A stretch of DNA of 59,240 bases from an uncultured Lactobacillus sp. (lineage in GTDB: Bacteria > Bacillota > Bacilli > Lactobacillales > Lactobacillaceae): assembly GCA_946482425.1 (NCBI GenBank), contig CAMLRO010000001.1, positions 1-59,240 on the forward strand. Reading direction: 5' to 3'. A program made the position numbers and the translations under genes. Positions 29,479-37,421 of the stretch are shown here, piece by piece (the stretch's first letter is position 1; each line of letters opens with the position of its first letter). The notes under the pieces were generated by a model that was given only the letters and a program-made list of their open reading frames with translations, ran no database searches and was not told the DNA's origin.

Positions 29479-30171
29479 ATGGAAATTAAGCATTTGAACT
29501 TTTCTTATAAAAATAAAGAAATCTTTGCCGATTTTAACGCAAAATTTATTGCCGATCAGTTAAATGTAATAATTGGCGGTAATGGTGCTGGTAAAACGAC
29601 TTTACTTAATCTAATTTACGGCTTTATTGATCGTCCTGCTACAGCTATGATAGATTTTCCTTCTATGCCTAATATTATTTATAAATTTCAAAACATGTCT
29701 TTCTTTGATGAACTGACAGTAAAACAAGTAATAAATTTTTTTAAATCGATGAATGATCATACTGTTGCAGTCACTAATGCACAAGTTAGTTTTTATAATG
29801 AGATCATAAAGGAATTAATAAATACTAAACTAAGGTCTTTATCCGGTGGAGAATATCAATCTGTCATGGTTTATTGTACTAGTATAATGGAGCGGGAATT
29901 ATATTTGTTCGATGAACCTCTTAGTGGAATTGATAGTTATATTGAAAATTTGATTTTAGACTTAGTTGAATCTTTAGTTGTTGAGAAAAAGAAAAAAGTA
30001 ATTATGACTTTGCACCAGTTGGCTAAATTAAACTCTTTGCAGGCGCACATTGTATTCGTTGGCAACAAAAAGTGTGTTTTTCAAGGTAATCTTAGCCAAA
30101 TGCTACAGGCGGCAGATACAGATGATATTGATATTGCATTTAAGAGAATGCGTCAGGCAGTATCTTGTTAA
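29479..30171 (+). CDS. ABC transporter ATP-binding protein (230 aa)
   Basis: Short ATPase with Walker A GGNGAGKTT, Q-loop KFQNMSF, signature LSGGEYQS and Walker B LYLFDEPLSGID, followed by the switch His in MTLHQL. It partners the preceding permease. There is no C-terminal regulatory extension. A strong AAGGAG ribosome site precedes the ATG. Confidence 0.9.
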   Translation: MEIKHLNFSYKNKEIFADFNAKFIADQLNVIIGGNGAGKTTLLNLIYGFIDRPATAMIDFPSMPNIIYKFQNMSFFDELTVKQVINFFKSMNDHTVAVTNAQVSFYNEIIKELINTKLRSLSGGEYQSVMVYCTSIMERELYLFDEPLSGIDSYIENLILDLVESLVVEKKKKVIMTLHQLAKLNSLQAHIVFVGNKKCVFQGNLSQMLQAADTDDIDIAFKRMRQAVSC

Positions 30172-30284
30172 ATCAAGAGTAACTATACTTTTAATTTATA
30201 AGAGATATAAAATTGATTGAGCTAAACCAACTATTTTGGTTAGGTTTGCTTGGCGTATCAAGCAGAAGCGTATTACTTATATAT

Positions 30285-30330
30285 AAAATGAAGTGACTTA
30301 AATAGTATTTTTAAGTCACCTCATTTTTAT
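30285..30330. terminator. Bidirectional terminator between ABC genes and treC
   Basis: AATGA-GTGACTTA pairs with TAAGTCAC-TCATT across an AT-rich loop, with T-runs on both strands. It sits between converging transcription units. Confidence 0.8.
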
Positions 30331-30442
30331 TCAAATTAATAATAGTGCTACATGAGCAATTCATCTTAAATTCTGATGGTAATTTTTTGACTGCAGTATT
30401 TTCTATGTTAGATTTTCATAGCAAAAGAAGTCATTCTTTTAG

Positions 30443-32095
30443 CTATATTAACAAAGCCAGCGATTCATAAGGCTGTAAAACCAAAGTCTTTGGTACTGCG
30501 CTTAAATTCCTATTATAGTTGCTAATTATAGTTTGCGTTTTTTGTCCTTGATAAGAACCAGGTAAATCGTAGGTTACTTTTTGCCCGTAAAAATTATTTA
30601 TTACTAGTAAGGTTTGTCCTTGATAAAGTCTGCAATAAGCAAAAATTTGCGGGTGATCCAAATCAATGGGTTCATAGCTTCCCTTAGCGATAATGGGATA
30701 ATGTTTTCTCAAGTAAATCAGCTTTTGATAATAGGGGAAAATTTCACCATGATCAAGTTCAGCCGCCACGTTAATTTGTTCTTGATCTCTGGGCTTCAGC
30801 CAGGGAGTACCAGTAGTAAAGCCGGCATTAACACTATCATCCCAGTGCATTGGCGTTCTGCTGTTATCACGAGACTTCGCTTGAATAATTGTCAGAGCTT
30901 TGGCGTCACTTAAGCCTTGTTTTTTAAGGTCATCATAAGCATTAAGTGTTTCTACATCCACATAATCGGTTATCTTCTGGTAGTTAGGATTAATCATGCC
31001 GATTTCTTCGCCTTGATAAATATACGGAGTACCGCGTAAAAGGTGCAGCGCAGTAGCCAGCATTTCAGCCGATTTTTCCCGAAAATGTACGGGATCACCA
31101 AAACGGCTCAGAGCCCAGGGCTGGTCATGATTATTCCAAAACAGAGCATTCCAGCCGCCGCCTTGACTCATTCCTACTTGCCAGTCATTTAGGGCCTTCT
31201 TTAAAGCAGAAAAATCAAAGGGAATCTTGGTCCATTTTTGTCCATTTTGATAATCAACTTTTAGATGATGAAAAGTGAAAACCATTGAAAGTTCATGATT
31301 TTCTTTTTTAGTGTAAGCAACAGAATTAGCAATGGTCGTTGATGACATTTCACCCACTGTAATGGTATCGGGTTCCTGACCAAAAGTCTTCTGATTTAAT
31401 TCTTTTAGATATTGGTGGACTACCGGTTGATCCGTATACATTAACTTGCTGGCAGTGTTTTTAGGCGCGTCAGTAAGCTGTTCATCTTTGCCAATAACGT
31501 TAATCACGTCAAAGCGAAAGCCTTTAACCCCTTTGTCACGCCAGAAATTAACTACTTTAAAGAGTTCTGTTCTAACTGCTGGATTATGCCAGTCGAGATC
31601 GGCTTGAGTTTTATCATATAAATGAAGGTAGTATTTGCCGGTTTTACCAAATGGTGCCCAAGCGGAACCACCAAATTTAGATGTCCAGTTGTTAGGCAAA
31701 CTGCCATCTGCTTTAGGCTTTCTAATGTAGAAAAATTTTTGATAATATTCGTCCCCGGCTAAAGCTTTTTTAAACCAAATATGATCAGTGGAGCAGTGAT
31801 TTAATACCATATCAAGCATCACACCAATATGGTTTTGTGCAAGCTTAGCGACTAATTCTTCAAAATCAGCCATTGTGCCAAATAACGGATCAATACCATA
31901 ATAATCGGCAATATCATAACCATTATCATTTTGGGGAGATACAAAAAAAGGATTGAACCAAATCATATCAATATTTAGTTTCTTTAAATAAGGAATTTTC
32001 TGAATAATCCCCCTTAAGTCCCCGATACCGTCACCATTACTGTCATAAAACGATTTGGGATAAATTTGATAAATAACTTTATCTGCCAAACTCAT
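30443..32095 (-). CDS. treC: Trehalose-6-phosphate hydrolase (GH13)
   Basis: Splits imported trehalose 6-phosphate into glucose and glucose 6-phosphate. 550 aa, normal length. (Beta/alpha)8 barrel with nucleophile Asp196 in GFRFDVINV, acid/base Glu249 in VGEMSST and transition-state Asp324 in NNHDQPW; the C-terminal beta-domain follows residue 465. NPFFVSPQNDNGYDI and the phrase GDP-HFREKSAEM-ATALHLL resemble TreC/TreA rather than maltose or isomaltose enzymes, and the trehalose PTS is divergent next to it. The ATG overlaps the treR stop by four bases (ATGA). Confidence 0.93.
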   Translation of the reverse strand: MSLADKVIYQIYPKSFYDSNGDGIGDLRGIIQKIPYLKKLNIDMIWFNPFFVSPQNDNGYDIADYYGIDPLFGTMADFEELVAKLAQNHIGVMLDMVLNHCSTDHIWFKKALAGDEYYQKFFYIRKPKADGSLPNNWTSKFGGSAWAPFGKTGKYYLHLYDKTQADLDWHNPAVRTELFKVVNFWRDKGVKGFRFDVINVIGKDEQLTDAPKNTASKLMYTDQPVVHQYLKELNQKTFGQEPDTITVGEMSSTTIANSVAYTKKENHELSMVFTFHHLKVDYQNGQKWTKIPFDFSALKKALNDWQVGMSQGGGWNALFWNNHDQPWALSRFGDPVHFREKSAEMLATALHLLRGTPYIYQGEEIGMINPNYQKITDYVDVETLNAYDDLKKQGLSDAKALTIIQAKSRDNSRTPMHWDDSVNAGFTTGTPWLKPRDQEQINVAAELDHGEIFPYYQKLIYLRKHYPIIAKGSYEPIDLDHPQIFAYCRLYQGQTLLVINNFYGQKVTYDLPGSYQGQKTQTIISNYNRNLSAVPKTLVLQPYESLALLI

Positions 32096-32823
32096 AGAAT
32101 AAGACCCCCATTTTTGTTTTTCCTGTGTGCAAAGTCTACAAACTTAAATTTATCAGGCCGATGTTGCGAAATAGTGTACTGAAAAAAAGATGTGTCTTTT
32201 AAGTAAGTTAAACTGCGTATTACTACGACTAAATTGGTATTGGTAAGCTGCAACTGTTTGATTACACTTGCACTAGCTGGCTCTACCGTAATAGTTTTAG
32301 TGGCATAATCAATTTCAAGCCCTAAATCATGCTCAAAATAGTGGTATAACGAGCTTTGTGCCTGCTGCGGCGAAATTTGGGGCACGTATTTTTTTAAAAT
32401 ATAATCTTCGTCAACTACTATTGGTTCATGATTGATCAGGCGCAAACGTTTTACATAAGTAGCAGCAGTTTCTGTTAAGGATAAATGTTTACTGATGGTA
32501 AACGGCACACGTGCATCTTTTAACTCAATAATTTTAGTTGCTGCGTGCATTTGTTTTTGCTTGTTAAGTTCGTCAAAAGATTCAATATTAGAAACTGGGA
32601 AGGCAATGCGAGCGGCATTAATAACCACTGAACCTTTACCCTGTATTTTTTGAATTAAACCGGCATCTGCCAGTTCAGTCAAAGCTTTCCTAATTGTTTC
32701 ACGTGAAACATTATATAACTGTGATAATGTCGGTTCGCTTGGTAAAAAATCACCGGCTGCATATTGCTCGTGTTTAATTTTATTCGCTAAATCAGCTGCA
32801 ATTTGGATATACTTAACTGCCAT
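32092..32823 (-). CDS. treR: GntR-family trehalose repressor (HutC subfamily)
   Basis: N-terminal winged helix (about residues 1-70, PSEPTLSQLYNVSRETIRKAL, GLIQKIQGKGSVV) and C-terminal UTRA effector domain (85-235). TreR repressors sense trehalose 6-phosphate and bind a TTGT-TATACAA-type palindrome; such a site (32945-32958) lies inside the divergent treP promoter. First gene of the treR-treC unit, with a GGTGGA ribosome site. Length 243 aa is standard. Confidence 0.92.
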   Translation of the reverse strand: MAVKYIQIAADLANKIKHEQYAAGDFLPSEPTLSQLYNVSRETIRKALTELADAGLIQKIQGKGSVVINAARIAFPVSNIESFDELNKQKQMHAATKIIELKDARVPFTISKHLSLTETAATYVKRLRLINHEPIVVDEDYILKKYVPQISPQQAQSSLYHYFEHDLGLEIDYATKTITVEPASASVIKQLQLTNTNLVVVIRSLTYLKDTSFFQYTISQHRPDKFKFVDFAHRKNKNGGLIL

Positions 32824-32938
32824 TATTAAAGATCCACCTTTTTTTATTTAATCATACCACCTTGCTTAAAATTATAACCTGTCTAGTATAGTTAATAAAT
32901 ATAAAAAATACTATTACAACAGTATAATAATCAAAATG

Positions 32939-32967
32939 TTGACACTTGTCTATACAAGAACTATAAT
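32939..32967 (+). promoter_or_regulatory. Consensus treP promoter
   Basis: TTGACA (32939-32944), 17 bases, TATAAT (32962-32967): both boxes perfect. Confidence 0.85.
32945..32958. promoter_or_regulatory. TreR operator in the promoter spacer
   Basis: CTTGTCTATACAAG is a palindrome with a four-base centre, filling the -35/-10 gap. A related imperfect copy (CCTGTCTAGTATAG, from about 32878) is near the treR promoter, suggesting autoregulation. Confidence 0.75.
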
Positions 32968-32972
32968 TTTTA

Positions 32973-32986
32973 GGAAAGCGTTATCA
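32973..32986 (+). promoter_or_regulatory. cre site at treP transcription start
   Basis: GGAAAGCGTTATCA fits the cre consensus except for the first base. It begins six bases after the -10 box, where CcpA would block initiation or elongation. Confidence 0.65.
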
Positions 32987-33030
32987 ATATATGACGACCC
33001 ATTATGCAGTAATTTCATGGAGGTTTAATT

Positions 33031-35010
33031 ATGAGTAATACGATTAAAATACTGGCACCTGTTGCCGGTCAGGTCATTAATCTTGAAGATGTTAATGATC
33101 CGGTTTTTTCTCAGAAAAAATTGGGGGAAGGCTTTGCTGTTAAACCTAGTGCAGGAGAAATAGTTTCGCCTGTAACCGGTAAGGTGGTAATGGTTGCTAA
33201 AACAAAGCACGCACTTGGTTTGCAAACTGCAGATGGTGTGGAAGTGATGATTCACTTAGGTATAGATACCGTTGAACTTGACGGCAAACCGTTTGATTTG
33301 CAAGTGGCAGCCGGCTCTGAAGTAAAAGCAGGGCAGCAATTAGGGACAATGGATCTGCAGGCAATTAAAGATGCCCAAAAAGATGACACCGTCATTCTGG
33401 CGATTACTAATACCGCTGATATTTTAGCTGGTATCGATCTTGCTCTGGGCACTAAGTCTGCCGGTGAATCAGCAGCCACTATTACATTGAAACAGACTAA
33501 GTCAGCACCGGTTGCAGCTAACAAAAAAGAAAATAAATACCAAACTACAGCTCGTGAAATTGTTAAGGCAGTTGGTGGCGCTGATAATGTTAAAAGTGTT
33601 ATGCACTGCTTTACTCGTTTGCGCTTTACCTTAAATGATAATAGTATTCCGCAGGATGACGAGGTTAACAACATTAAAGGAGTAATAGATGTTACCCGTG
33701 CAAATAACCAATATCAGATAGTGATTGGTCAAACGGTAGAAGACGTTTATGATGAATTAATCAAACTACTTGGGCCAAAATACGCGGGACAGGGTGAGAC
33801 TGCAACTGCTGCTCCTGCTCCAGAGACTAATCAATCTATTGGTGGCAAGATTAAAAATGGTTTCTTCCAGTTAATAGGTGTAATTACCGGCTCTATGATG
33901 CCTGTAATTGGCTTGCTGGCCGCCAGCGGTATGTTAAAAGGTATTCTCAACATTTTAACTAACTTTTGCCACATGTCTACGGCTTCTCCAACTTACACTA
34001 TTATCAATGCGATGGGGGATGCGTCGTTTTACTTCCTGCCTTTAATCGTTGGCTTTACTGCTGCTCAAAGATTAGGTTCTAACCCGGTAGTTGTTTCTAT
34101 TATCGGCGGCTTTCTAATTTATCCTGATTTAGTAAAGATTTATGCCAGCGGTAAATTTAGTTACTACTTAGCTGGCGTTGGTATTAATGCCAATTTCTTT
34201 GGTATTCCAATTCATATTCCGCAATATACTTATTCGATTTTCCCAATGATTTTTGCGGCTTGGATGGCTGCTAAGATTGAACCGTGGATTAAAAAGTGGA
34301 TGCCAGTCACATTAAGACAAATTTTTACTCCGCTAGTAGAAATCTTTTTAGTAGGGATGACAGTCTTAATTATTGTAGGACCCGTAATTTCATTTATTTC
34401 TACGGGAATTGCCAAAGTATTGCAATGGCTCTTAACTGTCAATACTGCACTTTCCGGTTTGATCATCGGTGGTCTTTACCAGATACTCGTTATCTTCGGA
34501 CTGCACTGGGCAGTAGTGCCAATTATTGCGAATGATATTGCTGCAACGGGACATAGTATTTTAAACGGTATTGTTTCAGTAACTATGATTGCACAAGGTG
34601 CTGGTGCCCTGGCCGTTTGGTTTAAGACTAAGCATAATCCTGACTTAAAGGGATTATCTTTAAGTGCTGCTATTTCCGCCGCTGTTGGTATCACTGAGCC
34701 GGCAATGTACGGTGTTAACTTAAAGTATGGTCGTGTATTCATGACTTCAAGTCTTGGTGCTGCCATTGGTGGTCTGGTAAACGGTCTGCTTAAAGTTGAT
34801 ATGTATGGCTTTACTGGCAGTTTAATCGGATTTCCATCCTTTGTGCCTAAAGCTGGGCAAGGCAATCCTAATAACCTGTTGAACTTCTGGATTGCCTCCA
34901 TTGTGACAATTGTTGCTGCATTTGCCTTGACCTACTTCTTTGGTTATAAAGAGCAGGACGCTAATAGTCCTAAGGATGCTCCTAAGAAAAAGAATTTAGC
35001 TGATTTATAA
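33031..35010 (+). CDS. treP: Trehalose PTS permease, IIA-IIB-IIC fusion
   Basis: Imports trehalose as trehalose 6-phosphate. 659 aa in the order IIA (1-155; phosphorylated His75 in VMIHLGID with partner His60), linker, IIB (165-245; Cys193 in MHCFTRLRF) and IIC membrane domain (270-640, about ten helices). IIA at the N-terminus is the arrangement of lactobacillus trehalose permeases; E. coli and B. subtilis TreB/TreP lack IIA. The glucose-type IIC and the divergent treR-treC support trehalose over sucrose or beta-glucosides. The ribosome site is GGAGG. Confidence 0.9.
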   Translation: MSNTIKILAPVAGQVINLEDVNDPVFSQKKLGEGFAVKPSAGEIVSPVTGKVVMVAKTKHALGLQTADGVEVMIHLGIDTVELDGKPFDLQVAAGSEVKAGQQLGTMDLQAIKDAQKDDTVILAITNTADILAGIDLALGTKSAGESAATITLKQTKSAPVAANKKENKYQTTAREIVKAVGGADNVKSVMHCFTRLRFTLNDNSIPQDDEVNNIKGVIDVTRANNQYQIVIGQTVEDVYDELIKLLGPKYAGQGETATAAPAPETNQSIGGKIKNGFFQLIGVITGSMMPVIGLLAASGMLKGILNILTNFCHMSTASPTYTIINAMGDASFYFLPLIVGFTAAQRLGSNPVVVSIIGGFLIYPDLVKIYASGKFSYYLAGVGINANFFGIPIHIPQYTYSIFPMIFAAWMAAKIEPWIKKWMPVTLRQIFTPLVEIFLVGMTVLIIVGPVISFISTGIAKVLQWLLTVNTALSGLIIGGLYQILVIFGLHWAVVPIIANDIAATGHSILNGIVSVTMIAQGAGALAVWFKTKHNPDLKGLSLSAAISAAVGITEPAMYGVNLKYGRVFMTSSLGAAIGGLVNGLLKVDMYGFTGSLIGFPSFVPKAGQGNPNNLLNFWIASIVTIVAAFALTYFFGYKEQDANSPKDAPKKKNLADL

Positions 35011-35040
35011 TTGATAACAGTTTTTTAAGTACAAAATATT

Positions 35041-35082
35041 AAAGGGCTCCAAAAGCATGGTCGCTTTCGGAGCCCTTTTTGT
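35041..35082. terminator. Terminator between treP and the YhcH gene
   Basis: AAAGGGCTCC pairs with GGAGCCCTTT around a long loop and is followed by Ts; the A-rich start lets it work on the minus strand too. Confidence 0.9.
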
Positions 35083-35090
35083 CTAATAAA

Positions 35091-35567
35091 TTATTGTACC
35101 AACTTAATTGGCACCTTGATAACCGCCTTTTTACATGGCTTTTCATTAACGTCTAAATCTAAGCAAGCTTCATGAGCATCTTCAGGAAATAAAATAATAT
35201 AATCTCCAGGATGTAAGCAAATTGAAGTTGCCGGACCAGTGAAGCGCTGATAATGCGCCACGTCATCCGGACTGGCAAGTGCATTATCTATTTCAGTCAG
35301 GCCGTCAGGTTTAGTTACCCTTGTTATTTCTGCACCCTTAATTAAATAATGAAAATCAAGGTGCGTTTGATGATTTTCAAAGCGACCCTTTTTTTCGTCT
35401 TTCGTATTATATTCCTGAATTTTAACAAAAATGCCATCACTGATATCGTATCTGCCAACAGCCAAATTGGTCAAATCGGTTTCTTGCAGCCATTTAAAGG
35501 CCTTATCCAGATACTGATTTTGACGAATGAAAGTAGTAGTTGAATCATTAATATTAGCGTAAATCAT
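35091..35567 (-). CDS. YhcH/YjgK/YiaL-family protein, probable sugar-acid anomerase
   Basis: Cupin-fold protein of the DUF386 family, 158 aa. Conserved metal-site residues lie in FENHQTHLDFHY and FPEDAHEA, and the GxYDISDGIF motif is present. YhcH members speed up anomer exchange of sialic acid and are found in clusters for sialic acid, xylulose-type sugars and sugar acids. It stands between the trehalose genes and the acid-sugar locus, on the minus strand; the latter is the likelier partner. It is followed upstream by a small unknown gene at 35594 that could be co-transcribed. Confidence 0.85.
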   Translation of the reverse strand: MIYANINDSTTTFIRQNQYLDKAFKWLQETDLTNLAVGRYDISDGIFVKIQEYNTKDEKKGRFENHQTHLDFHYLIKGAEITRVTKPDGLTEIDNALASPDDVAHYQRFTGPATSICLHPGDYIILFPEDAHEACLDLDVNEKPCKKAVIKVPIKLVQ

Positions 35568-35593
35568 ATCATTTTCCTTTCTTAAATTCTGAG

Positions 35594-35866
35594 TTAATTA
35601 TCTAGCATTTGCTTTGAATTAAGTTGCTGGATCTTATCCACCATTTCATCAAACGAAAGACTGCTCAATTTTTTATTGGTAGTGAACTGTGTATCTTCTA
35701 GAGTGTTGAAATCACCTATTAAGTAGTATGCGGTCAGGTAGCTTAACAAGAATTTTTTAGCTTCAGGTATTAAGTCTTGTTGAGAATAATTCATCTGACT
35801 GGCAACTGTCGCAAAATGATATGCGAATTTTTCTGGATCAATCTGAGTATTTTCGTTAACAGTCAT
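35594..35866 (-). CDS. Hypothetical 90-aa protein
   Basis: Soluble, acidic, mostly helical small protein (MTVNENTQIDPEKFAYHF at the start). No motif recognised. It begins with an ATG preceded by AGAAGG and lies 26 bases before the YhcH-type gene on the same strand, so they probably share a transcript. Confidence 0.5.
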   Translation of the reverse strand: MTVNENTQIDPEKFAYHFATVASQMNYSQQDLIPEAKKFLLSYLTAYYLIGDFNTLEDTQFTTNKKLSSLSFDEMVDKIQQLNSKQMLDN

Positions 35867-35938
35867 AAAAAACCTTCTTTCATAAAAATACTTTTAATCC
35901 TATTCTATATTGCCCAATTAAATTGTTTTAGTGTTTAT

Positions 35939-35955
35939 TGTTTAAAAATAAGACA
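35939..35955. promoter_or_regulatory. 17-bp operator, copy 1 (PrpR-type regulon)
   Basis: TGTTTAAAAATAAGACA: dyad TGTTT-N7-AGACA, followed by AAAAATATT as in copy 3. Confidence 0.6.
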
Positions 35956-35999
35956 AAAAATATTCATTTGCGAGTGATTTCTTTTTATCCAGTAAATAA

Positions 36000-36016
36000 T
36001 GTTTAAAAATAAGACG
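36000..36016. promoter_or_regulatory. 17-bp operator, copy 2 (PrpR-type regulon)
   Basis: TGTTTAAAAATAAGACG repeats copy 1 with one change, 61 bases downstream, close to six helical turns. Both precede the anion permease gene. Confidence 0.6.
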
Positions 36017-36059
36017 ATATTCAATGTAGTTTAGCTATGATTTTTATTAGCATAAACAA

Positions 36060-36073
36060 TGTAAGCGATTAAC
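36060..36073 (+). promoter_or_regulatory. cre-like site before the anion permease gene
   Basis: TGTAAGCGATTAAC is a close cre match and shares 12 bases with the site at 45086. Confidence 0.55.
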
Positions 36074-36104
36074 CGGTATGTTTTATTTGAGAGAGGTCAT
36101 TAAA

Positions 36105-37391
36105 ATGTCACAAGCGTACATTGTTTTAATTGTAATGGCTGTAATGATCGTAGCAATGGTTTCTGATAAGTTTGATTTTGGATTTGCGCCAGTTGCCGCC
36201 TGTACAATTTTGGTTTTAACTGGAACAGCCACCGTACAACAAGCATACGGTGGCTTTATTAACAATAACACTATCTTAACTGCAGGATATGTAATTATCA
36301 GTTCACTTTTTGCGCGGACACGTGCCATTCATAAATTACAGGCATTTTTGTTAAAAATTCAAAAAGGTAAAAGTGGGCTGACACTATTTGTAGTTTTGCT
36401 ATTATTCACTGTTATTCTGATGACAGTAATGGAACCGGGACCTGCAACCTTATTAATTTGTCTGGTTTTGTCAACTTTACCAGCAGGTGGCGGCATACCG
36501 TCGGGACAAATGCTGTTGCCGCTGGCTTCAATGGTCGATATTAGCGCTCGTAAAATTCCTATGGGTATGACCATGGTTTATGTATTAGCGTTAAATAATT
36601 TTATTACTAACGCTGGCTTCAGCCATACAGTAAGTATGGGCACTTGGATTATTGCCGGTGCAGTGCCACTTTTAGTTGCATTTGTTTATTCCTTAATTGC
36701 GTATCGTGTTTTACCAAAAAAGGAATTAAAAATTGATGCGGGGCAGGATCAAAAAGAACAGGAAGAAGAAGCGACTGATAACTTAAAATCATGGCAGGAA
36801 AATTTGATTTACATTTCTTTTGTTGTAACTACAATTGCCATGTTTTTTACCAATCAATTAGGAAATATTGTCTACGTTATCCCACTAGTAGGAATTGGCC
36901 TGATGTACTTCTGCAATATTATCAGTTTTAAAGAAATTCGCGAGGGCATGTCGAGTCCCATTATCTATCTTTTAGGCGGAATGTTTGGTCTTGCTGATAT
37001 CATGGCTGCTAAAGGCGTAACCAAAATGATTGGTTCAGCACTACAAGGAGTTCTGGGCAATAATTCCAGCATTTGGGTCATTACCTTTGTCTTTGCTTTT
37101 GCTGCGACAGTCATGGCCAACTTGACCGGCTCGAACATGGGAACAACCATGATTTTAACGCCAATCGCTATTGCAGTGGCTGTTGCTTCCGGACTTGATC
37201 CCCGTGCTGCAGGTTTAGCAACCGTAATTGCGTCTAATGCTGCAGTTATTATGCCGATGGATACTGCCATAGGTATTGCTGTTGCCCAAGGACACTATAA
37301 AATTGGCAGAACATTTGTCTATACTATCCCGTTAACAATAATTTATATCACCGTCGTTGCCGTGATGTGCTGTGTATTATTCCCAGCATAA
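36105..37391 (+). CDS. SLC13/ion-transporter superfamily anion permease
   Basis: A 428-aa membrane protein with about eleven helices. Two related halves each end in a conserved substrate-loop segment: NNFITNAGFSHTVSMG and NLTGSNMGTTMILTP. This repeated re-entrant design belongs to the IT superfamily of carboxylate and anion carriers (SLC13, CitMHS and relatives). It probably imports a sugar acid such as threonate for the operon at 39315; two regulator sites in its promoter match one there. The ATG at 36078 in the same frame lacks a ribosome site, whereas GAGAGAGG precedes the ATG at 36105. Confidence 0.8.
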   Translation: MSQAYIVLIVMAVMIVAMVSDKFDFGFAPVAACTILVLTGTATVQQAYGGFINNNTILTAGYVIISSLFARTRAIHKLQAFLLKIQKGKSGLTLFVVLLLFTVILMTVMEPGPATLLICLVLSTLPAGGGIPSGQMLLPLASMVDISARKIPMGMTMVYVLALNNFITNAGFSHTVSMGTWIIAGAVPLLVAFVYSLIAYRVLPKKELKIDAGQDQKEQEEEATDNLKSWQENLIYISFVVTTIAMFFTNQLGNIVYVIPLVGIGLMYFCNIISFKEIREGMSSPIIYLLGGMFGLADIMAAKGVTKMIGSALQGVLGNNSSIWVITFVFAFAATVMANLTGSNMGTTMILTPIAIAVAVASGLDPRAAGLATVIASNAAVIMPMDTAIGIAVAQGHYKIGRTFVYTIPLTIIYITVVAVMCCVLFPA

Positions 37392-37421
37392 TTTGGCAGC
37401 AGTTTGATAATAACCCAGTTT

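Noticed and set aside
33252..33674. 140-aa and neighbouring minus-strand frames inside treP
   Set aside because: Shadows of a strongly supported PTS gene; composition mirrors its codons.
35939..36016. CRISPR-like or mobile-element direct repeat
   Set aside because: Only two 17-bp copies 61 bp apart, with a third at 39225 in another promoter; operator sites explain this better.
36965..37270. 101-aa minus-strand frame inside the anion permease gene
   Set aside because: Complementary shadow of a membrane protein; low-complexity Ala/Pro composition is typical of such artefacts.
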